A DNA stretch of 11,535 nucleotides, from assembly GCA_948829205.1 (NCBI GenBank), contig CAQLOA010000009.1, positions 6,610-18,144 of the forward strand, written 5' to 3'. Shown piece by piece: positions 6,745 through 11,535 of this stretch (position 1 is the stretch's first letter; every line of letters starts with the position of its first letter). The notes beneath the pieces were generated by a model. The model worked only from the letters and a program-made list of their open reading frames with translations. It did no database searches and was not told where the DNA came from. A program made the position numbers and the translations under genes. This DNA is from an uncultured Eggerthellaceae bacterium. GTDB lineage: Bacteria; Actinomycetota; Coriobacteriia; Coriobacteriales; Eggerthellaceae.

Positions 6745-8096
6745 TGTTCCAGAAGATCCTAGTAGCCAACAGGGGCGAGGTCGCGCTGCGCGTCATGCGC
6801 GCCGCTCGCGAGCTGGGCATCAAGACCGTGGCGGTGTACTCCACCGAGGACGCCGACACCTATCCCGTGCACTACGCCGACGAGGCGGTGTGCATCGGGC
6901 CCGCGCAGTCCAACAAGAGCTACCTCGTCATCCCCAACATCATCGCGGCTGCGAAGAACACCGGCGCCGAGGCCATACATCCCGGGTACGGGTTCCTTGC
7001 CGAAAACGCCGACTTCGCGCGCGCCTGCGTCGACAACGACCTGGTGTTCATAGGGCCGTCTGCCGAGTGCATCGAGCGCATGGGCGACAAGGCGTCCGCG
7101 CGCGAGACCATGACGGCGTGCACCGTTCCCACGGTGCCTGGGTCCGACGGCATCTGCGAGACGGTCGAAGACGCCCGGGCGTTCGCCGAGCGCGTGGGCT
7201 ACCCGGTGCTCATCAAGGCCACGGCAGGCGGAGGCGGCAAGGGAATGCGCGAGGTCCACGACCCGGCCGAGCTCGAGGCGCAGTTCAAGGCCGCCAGCTC
7301 CGAGGCCGAGGCCGCCTTCGGAAACGGCGGGGTCTACCTCGAGAAGCTGGTCCTGCGGCCGCGCCACGTCGAGGTGCAGGTCCTCGCCGACGACTTCGGG
7401 AACTACATATCGCTGTGCGAGCGCGACTGCTCGATACAGCGCAGGCACCAGAAGCTCCTGGAAGAGGCCCCCTCTCCGGCGCTCACCGACGAGATACGCC
7501 GCGCCATGGGCGTCGCGGCCGTCAAGGCCATGCGCGCCGTGGAGTACCGCAACGCCGGCACGGTCGAGTTCCTGCTCGACGAGGGCGGCAACTTCTACTT
7601 CATGGAGATGAACACGCGCGTTCAGGTGGAGCATCCAGTCACCGAGATGGTCACCGACACCGACATCATCAAGGAGCAGATACGCATAGCGGCCGGCGAG
7701 CCCATAAGCGCCGCCGACCGCGTGCCTTTCAAGCCCATCGGGCACGCGATCGAGATGCGCATCAACGCCGAAGACCCCGACCATGGGTTCCGCCCGTGCC
7801 CGGGCACCATAACGAAGCTGCGCCTTCCGGGCGGCCCTGGCGTGCGCGTCGAGACCTACCTGCAGGAGGGGTCGAAGATATCCCCCTACTACGACTCGTT
7901 GGTGGCCAAGCTCGTCTGCCACGGGCAGGACAGGGAAGAGGCCATAGCGAGAGCCAAGCGCGCGCTCGACGAGTTCGTGATCGAGGGCATCGCCACCACC
8001 ATCCCGTTCCACAAGCGCGTGCTCGACAACGAGGTGTTCGTCGCCGGCGAGGCCACCACCGACTTCATCGAGACGCAGATGGGAGACCTTCTATGA
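6744..8096 (+). CDS. accC: Biotin carboxylase (AccC/PycA type, 450 aa)
   Basis: This subunit uses ATP and bicarbonate to carboxylate biotin on a carrier protein, the first half-reaction of acetyl-CoA or pyruvate carboxylase. The length matches E. coli AccC. An N-terminal domain (ILVANRGEVALRV at 5-17; IHPGYGFLAENADFA) is followed by the ATP-grasp domain with the glycine-rich KATAGGGGKGMR, RPRHVEVQVLAD, QRRHQKLLEEAP and MEMNTRVQVEHPVTE, which carry the ATP, metal and catalytic residues. The C-terminal domain has HAIEMRINAEDP and SPYYDSLVAKL. The ATG shares its A with the TGA of the carboxyltransferase/AccB gene, with GGAG (6732-6735) eight bases upstream. Its own TGA overlaps the next ATG (ATGA at 8093). 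It is expected to charge K584 of the upstream protein. Whether it also serves acetyl-CoA carboxylase depends on other copies in the genome. Confidence 0.95.
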   Translation: MFQKILVANRGEVALRVMRAARELGIKTVAVYSTEDADTYPVHYADEAVCIGPAQSNKSYLVIPNIIAAAKNTGAEAIHPGYGFLAENADFARACVDNDLVFIGPSAECIERMGDKASARETMTACTVPTVPGSDGICETVEDARAFAERVGYPVLIKATAGGGGKGMREVHDPAELEAQFKAASSEAEAAFGNGGVYLEKLVLRPRHVEVQVLADDFGNYISLCERDCSIQRRHQKLLEEAPSPALTDEIRRAMGVAAVKAMRAVEYRNAGTVEFLLDEGGNFYFMEMNTRVQVEHPVTEMVTDTDIIKEQIRIAAGEPISAADRVPFKPIGHAIEMRINAEDPDHGFRPCPGTITKLRLPGGPGVRVETYLQEGSKISPYYDSLVAKLVCHGQDREEAIARAKRALDEFVIEGIATTIPFHKRVLDNEVFVAGEATTDFIETQMGDLL

Positions 8097-8443
8097 CGAA
8101 CGAGCAGCATGCGGAAAACATGACGTTGGCCCCGGGAGTGGTCGACACCATCATCTCGCTCACCGCCAGCGAGCAGGAAGGCGTCGCATCCATCGGCACT
8201 CCTGCGGGCGGCTTCCTTGCAAGGATAATCAACCGTCCCACCACCTCGGGCATCCAGACACGCTACGACGACGAAGGGAAGATCGAGGTCGTCCTGCACG
8301 TCGTGGTCGAATACGGCCAGGTGCTTCCCGAGCTCGCCGACAAGCTGCGCCAGGCCATAGCCGACGCCCTGCTGGTCCAGGTGGGCGTCGAGGTCGCATC
8401 CATCGACGTGTTCGTTGACGGAATCCAGTTCGGGGAAAACTAG
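8093..8443 (+). CDS. Asp23/Gls24-family protein, YqhY-like (116 aa)
   Basis: A small cytosolic Asp23/Gls24 (formerly DUF322) protein. MTLAPGVVDTIISLTASEQEGVASIGTPAGG and the later VVEYGQ, LPELADKLRQAI and VASIDVFVDGI fit the family: an early helix ending in 'EGVASI', a beta-strand pair, then a long helix and a last strand. No signal peptide or membrane segment is seen. The gene starts in a 4-base overlap with accC and ends 26 bases before nusB. That is the position of yqhY in B. subtilis (accB-accC-yqhY-nusB), where loss of YqhY is reported to select mutations in acetyl-CoA carboxylase genes. A role in tuning biotin-dependent carboxylation is therefore inferred, not shown. Confidence 0.9.
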   Translation: MTNEQHAENMTLAPGVVDTIISLTASEQEGVASIGTPAGGFLARIINRPTTSGIQTRYDDEGKIEVVLHVVVEYGQVLPELADKLRQAIADALLVQVGVEVASIDVFVDGIQFGEN

Positions 8444-8469
8444 CAGGCGCTTCGTCTGCAGGAGGCCAG

Positions 8470-8916
8470 ATGTCAAGACAGCACGAACGCACATCGGCAC
8501 GCAAGTGCGCGGCTCAGATCCTCTACTCGGGGGCGATACGCAACACGTCCGCCTTCGACCTGCTCGAGCAGGGGAGCATGACCTGCCTAGAGAAGACGGT
8601 GTCGGACTACGCGTACGACCTGGTCAAGGGCGTCGAGGAACACAAGGACGAGCTGGACGAGAGGCTTGCCTCCATATCGAAGAACTGGTCGGTCAGCAGG
8701 ATGCCGCTGATGGACCTGGCCATACTGCGCATCGCGCTGTACGAGATGCTCTACGTCGACATGGTCCCCGTGTCGGTGTCGATCAACGAGGCCGTCGAGA
8801 TGGCAAAGGAGTTCGGCGGCGAGGACGACTCCCCGAAGTTCGTGAACGGGATGCTGGGCAACGTCGCGCGACAGATGGAGGAATCCAACCCTACGGAAGG
8901 AAGCGAAGATGAGTGA
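8470..8916 (+). CDS. nusB: Transcription antitermination factor NusB (148 aa)
   Basis: NusB pairs with NusE (S10) on boxA RNA to assist rRNA transcription antitermination. The protein shows the family hallmarks: ARKCAAQILY near the N-terminus (about 10-19), NWSVSRMPLMDLAILRIALYEM in the middle, then VSVSINEAVEMAKEFGGEDD and SPKFVNGMLG. The fold is all-helical and cytosolic. An acidic tail of about 14 residues (EESNPTEGSEDE) follows the conserved region. AGGAGG (8460-8465) stands four bases before the ATG. The 3' end overlaps xseB by 8 bases, suggesting coupled translation. Identification is firm. Confidence 0.96.
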   Translation: MSRQHERTSARKCAAQILYSGAIRNTSAFDLLEQGSMTCLEKTVSDYAYDLVKGVEEHKDELDERLASISKNWSVSRMPLMDLAILRIALYEMLYVDMVPVSVSINEAVEMAKEFGGEDDSPKFVNGMLGNVARQMEESNPTEGSEDE

Positions 8917-9274
8917 CGCACCGCAGGGCTTCGATGCCATGAAGTCGCGCCTTGACGAAATCGTCGACGAGGTCTCTGCCGAGGGCATATCGCTTGACGA
9001 GGCGCTTGCGCTGTACGAGGAGGCGGTCAAGCTCGGTCTTTCGGCGTGCGACGTGAGCGAGGCCGACATCCTCGCATCCGAGCAGGAAGGGCCTGCGGGC
9101 GAAGCGGGGCCGGAATCCGCCTCGGCAGCCGATGCGTCGCAGGCCGACGGCGCGGCGCCCGTGCCTGAAGGCGGCCCGGATGCAGGCGACGTCGTCCTTC
9201 AGGATCAGCCAGGCGGCGCCGAGGCGGAAGATGCTCCCAGACACGCCGGGTCCGACGAAGCCGCCCCTTTCTAA
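8909..9274 (+). CDS. xseB: Exodeoxyribonuclease VII small subunit with long disordered tail (121 aa)
   Basis: XseB is the helical small subunit that binds XseA to form the single-strand-specific exonuclease VII. Residues 8-57 match the family: FDAMKSRLDEIVDEV, then the diagnostic ISLDEALALYEEAVKLG, then ACDVSEADI, which is a couple of residues tighter than the usual C-(x)n-AE pattern. The family is usually about 70-90 residues; here about 60 extra residues (about 60-121) are almost all Ala, Gly, Glu, Asp, Pro and Ser and look disordered. The start ATG lies inside the nusB 3' end, after AAGGAAG. XseA, the catalytic partner, is not in the window and must be elsewhere. The stop is 10 bases before the favoured dxs ATG. 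Confidence 0.85.
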   Translation: MSDAPQGFDAMKSRLDEIVDEVSAEGISLDEALALYEEAVKLGLSACDVSEADILASEQEGPAGEAGPESASAADASQADGAAPVPEGGPDAGDVVLQDQPGGAEAEDAPRHAGSDEAAPF

Positions 9275-9284
9275 AGCCTTCCCC

Positions 9285-11171
9285 ATGCAGCGCAAGATGC
9301 GCATACTCGACAGCATAAGCAGCCCTGCGGACCTGCACGCCTTGAGCGTGTCCGACCTGGGGATACTTGCAAGCGAGATATGCAGCCAGATCATCGACAC
9401 CACGTCGCGCACCGGAGGCCACGTGGCGTCCTCGCTCGGCGCGGTTGACATAATTCTGGCCATACACAGCGTCATCGACGCCCCGAAGGACAAGGTCGTC
9501 TTCGACGTAGGTCATCAGTCGTACGCGCACAAGCTTGTCACGGGGCGCGCCGATGTGTTCGACACGCTGCGGTCCTACGACGGCATATCCGGCTTCCCCA
9601 GGCCAAGCGAAAGCATCTACGACACGCATCCTTCGGGCCATGCGTCCGACTCCCTTTCGGTGGCGTCCGGCCTTGCGAAGGCAAGGCAGCTCAACGGGAC
9701 CGACGAGAAGATCGTCGTGGTGATAGGCGACGCCGCCCTTGCCGGAGGGATGGCCTTCGAGGCGCTCAACTACATCGGAAGCCAGCAGCTTCCCATGGTC
9801 ATAGTCCTGAACGACAACGAGATGTCCATCTCGCGCAACGTGGGCGCGCTGATGAAGCACCTCGGCAACATACGCGCCACGTCGCAGTACCGCGACGCAC
9901 GCGAGCAGCTTCAGGGAATGCTCGAGTCGGGCGGGCGCACCGGCAACGCGTTCGTCGAGTTCGGTAAGCGCGCCAAGGAGTCCATGAAGCAGATGATCAT
10001 CCCCCAGTCGATGATCTACGAGCAGCTTGGCATAGTGTGCACGCCTCCCATCGATGGGAACGACATCGGCGTCATGCGCGAGATGCTCGAGCTGGTCCTC
10101 CCGATGGACGGCCCGGTCCTGATCCATGCCGTCACGAAGAAGGGTGCAGGCTACGGGCCGGCCGAGGAGCAGGCCGAACGTTTCCACGGCGTCGGCCCCT
10201 ACGACCCTGCTACCGGCGAGCCGATATCCCAGGGCGGCCCCGCCAAGACCGCCACGCAGGTGTTCAGCGAGGCGCTGGTGCGCGAGGCCGGGCGCGACCC
10301 GCGCATAGTCGCCATCACGGCCGCGATGGAGGGCGGCACCGGCCTGAAGAGCTTCAGGTCTTGCTTCCCCGAGCGTTTCGTCGACGTCGGAATAGCGGAA
10401 GAGCAGGCCGTCGCCATGGCGTCAGGCCTGGCGATCGCGGGGAAGAAGCCAGTGGTCGCCATCTACTCGACGTTCATGCAGCGCGCTATAGACCAGATGA
10501 CCGTCGACGTCGCCCTGCCCAATCTCGACGTCGTTTTCGCGCTCGACCGGGCAGGCCTGGTCGGGGACGACGGGCCCACCCACCACGGCGTGTTCGACCT
10601 GGTGTACCTGCGAATGCTTCCCAACATGAAGGTGATCGTGCCCTCAAGCGAGCAGCTGCTTTCCGATGCGGTTCACACGGCCTTCCGCCTCAGCGGACCT
10701 GTGGCGATCAGGTATCCCCGCGGAAGCGCCGAACATGACACGTACGACGGATCGGCCGAGCCGGAGTTCCTCGAAGTGGGGAAGTCCAGGACGCTGAAGG
10801 ACGGGGCCGACGTCGCAATCCTCGCCTTCGGCCGAATGGTGAGCCGATCGCTATCCGCGGCGCGGATGCTTTCCGAGGAAGGCATGTCCGTACGGGTCGT
10901 CGACATGACTTGGGCCAAGCCCCTCGACGAGGAGGCCATCCTGCAGGCGGCCTCCACAAGGCTGGTCGTCACCGTGGAGGAAGGCGTCATGTCGGGCGGC
11001 GTCGGCGAGGGCGTGCTCGAGGTCCTGTCGCGCTCCGGCGCGCGGACGCCGGCCCTCGTGCTGGGGATTCCCGACGCCTTCGTCCTCCAGGGCAAAAGCG
11101 AGCTCCTGCTTCACGACCTAGGGTTGGACGCCGAAGGCATCGCCGGTTCTATACGCGACAGGCTTGCCTGA
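9285..11171 (+). CDS. dxs: 1-deoxy-D-xylulose-5-phosphate synthase (628 aa)
   Basis: Dxs condenses pyruvate and glyceraldehyde 3-phosphate using thiamine diphosphate, the first step of the MEP isoprenoid pathway. Visible residues include H46 (TGGHVAS), H77 (VGHQSYAHK), the ThDP/Mg box at G148-D149 with LNDNEMS at 175-181, the catalytic Glu E372 in GIAEEQAV, IYSTFMQRAIDQ and DRAGLVGDDGPTHHG, with a transketolase C-terminal domain to the end. Two motifs differ from E. coli: GDAAL for GDGA and GHASDSLS for GHSSTSIS. The start is uncertain. ATG 9285 gives E. coli-like length but has no SD, while in-frame ATG 9231, inside xseB, has GAGG six bases upstream and would add 18 residues; ATG 9297 is also possible. 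In B. subtilis ispA lies just upstream of dxs; here xseB does. Function firm, start not. Confidence 0.95.
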   Translation: MQRKMRILDSISSPADLHALSVSDLGILASEICSQIIDTTSRTGGHVASSLGAVDIILAIHSVIDAPKDKVVFDVGHQSYAHKLVTGRADVFDTLRSYDGISGFPRPSESIYDTHPSGHASDSLSVASGLAKARQLNGTDEKIVVVIGDAALAGGMAFEALNYIGSQQLPMVIVLNDNEMSISRNVGALMKHLGNIRATSQYRDAREQLQGMLESGGRTGNAFVEFGKRAKESMKQMIIPQSMIYEQLGIVCTPPIDGNDIGVMREMLELVLPMDGPVLIHAVTKKGAGYGPAEEQAERFHGVGPYDPATGEPISQGGPAKTATQVFSEALVREAGRDPRIVAITAAMEGGTGLKSFRSCFPERFVDVGIAEEQAVAMASGLAIAGKKPVVAIYSTFMQRAIDQMTVDVALPNLDVVFALDRAGLVGDDGPTHHGVFDLVYLRMLPNMKVIVPSSEQLLSDAVHTAFRLSGPVAIRYPRGSAEHDTYDGSAEPEFLEVGKSRTLKDGADVAILAFGRMVSRSLSAARMLSEEGMSVRVVDMTWAKPLDEEAILQAASTRLVVTVEEGVMSGGVGEGVLEVLSRSGARTPALVLGIPDAFVLQGKSELLLHDLGLDAEGIAGSIRDRLA

Positions 11172-11283
11172 CGACCTTGCCGGGCATCCACGTCCGCACG
11201 CGGCTTCGTTGCCCCTCTGCCCTTATGCGGCAGCCTCGCGCCTATCGGCGGCGAAGTCTGGTAGGGTAGGGGAAAGCGAAACG

Positions 11284-11291
11284 AAAGGAGG
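11284..11291 (+). promoter_or_regulatory. Ribosome binding site of the antiporter gene
   Basis: AAAGGAGG, a near-perfect SD, ends six bases before TTG at 11298. The GTG at 11294 would be only two bases from it and in another frame that yields no membrane-like sequence, so this site fixes the TTG start. Confidence 0.75.
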
Positions 11292-11297
11292 CCGTGC

Positions 11298-11535
11298 TTG
11301 GGCACCCTGACCCTCGTCCTCTGGCTCGCCATCGCGGTGCTGGTCTCGGCGGTCATCGACCAGATCGTCCCAAGGGTATCGCTTCCTCTGATACAGGTGG
11401 TGATGGGCGCCGTCATCGCGGTGTTCGCCGGGCGTGCGGTCGACGTCAACCTCGACCCCGACCTCTTCCTCGTGCTGTTCATAGCCCCCTTGCTCTACCT
11501 TGAGGCCAAGGATGCGGACAAGGCTCTGCTCTGGC
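11298..11535 (+). CDS. Na+/H+ antiporter, CPA1/NhaP type, N-terminal part, runs off window
   Basis: A membrane cation/proton exchanger for Na+ and pH homeostasis. Only the first 79 residues are visible. The start TTG is followed by a hydrophobic helix (LTLVLWLAIAVLVSAVI), then the loop DQIVPRVSLPLIQ, a second helix (VVMGAVIAVFAG), VDVNLDPDLFL and a third helix LFIAPLLYLEAKDAD. The order 'LPLIQ...G...L-P-LF-L-FIAPLL' and the charged loop after it are typical of CPA1/NhaP proteins. There is no obvious cleavable signal peptide; the first helix would be a membrane anchor. It follows dxs by 126 bases in the same direction. I see no convincing terminator or promoter in that gap (TAGGGT at 11262-11267 lacks a -35), so it might be read through or use a weak promoter. 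Confidence 0.85.
   Translation, partial: MGTLTLVLWLAIAVLVSAVIDQIVPRVSLPLIQVVMGAVIAVFAGRAVDVNLDPDLFLVLFIAPLLYLEAKDADKALLW

Noticed and set aside
4852..8096. Na+-pumping oxaloacetate decarboxylase operon
   Set aside because: No oadB or oadG gene is adjacent; the partner here is a biotin carboxylase.
9132..9284. Extension of dxs to ATG 9132 inside xseB
   Set aside because: The extra residues are arginine/proline-rich, have no SD, and lie wholly in the xseB coding region.
11217..11267. Terminator or promoter between dxs and the antiporter: CTGCC/GGCAG and CGCC/GGCG stems, TAGGGT box
   Set aside because: Stems of 4-5 bp without T-runs, and TAGGGT has no -35 partner at 16-18 bases.
11294..11503. 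GTG frame starting at 11294
   Set aside because: Only two bases from the SD, and its product is arginine/proline-rich; the TTG frame at 11298 gives a clear membrane protein.

Overview
The window reads as housekeeping chromosome from a high-GC Gram-positive anaerobe, most likely a member of the actinobacterial class Coriobacteriia (Eggerthellaceae-like). This is an inference from GC-rich coding, strong Shine-Dalgarno (SD) sites, repeated TTG starts, and the gene set and order. I saw no tRNA, rRNA, CRISPR array, insertion sequence, phage gene or integration site. No gap between genes exceeds about 130 bases.

Layout. (1) 2-784 (+): the 3' end of rnr, encoding the exoribonuclease RNase R, cut by the left edge. 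(2) 817-4113 (-): a large SWIM zinc-finger/SNF2 helicase, convergent with rnr across 32 bases and starting at TTG. (3) 4114-4209: a short AT-richer divergent control region. A near-consensus sigma-70 promoter (TTGAGA, 17 bases, TATAAT) fires rightward into efp, and its elements sit on the start codon and SD of the helicase gene. (4) 4210-11171 (+): a tightly packed array of efp, a carboxyltransferase/AccB fusion, accC, an Asp23/YqhY-family gene, nusB, xseB and dxs, mostly with overlapping or near-touching ends. (5) 11298 to the right edge (+): the start of a CPA1/NhaP-type Na+/H+ antiporter, beginning at TTG after a strong SD.

How the genes relate. efp supports translation of proline-rich stretches. 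The fusion protein and AccC together contain biotin carboxylase, biotin carrier and a pyruvate/oxaloacetate-type carboxyltransferase, so they can plausibly act as a two-subunit pyruvate carboxylase, and the AccB-type carrier might also serve acetyl-CoA carboxylase. The Asp23/YqhY gene lies exactly where yqhY lies in Bacillus subtilis (accB-accC-yqhY-nusB ... xseB ... dxs). NusB (antitermination), XseB (exonuclease VII small subunit) and Dxs (first step of the MEP isoprenoid pathway) complete the conserved block. folD, xseA and ispA, present in the Bacillus version, are missing here.

I did not find an obvious new defence or mobile system. The most unusual item is the gene at 4852-6744, where an OadA/PycB-type carboxyltransferase carries a complete AccB-type N-terminal segment and biotinyl domain in place of the usual OadA tail. 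Other points worth a second look are the promoter that overlaps the helicase start, a 3 x 11-base phased CTGCG motif in the efp leader, the long disordered tail of XseB, variant motifs in Dxs, and the frequent ATA isoleucine codons in most genes but not in efp.
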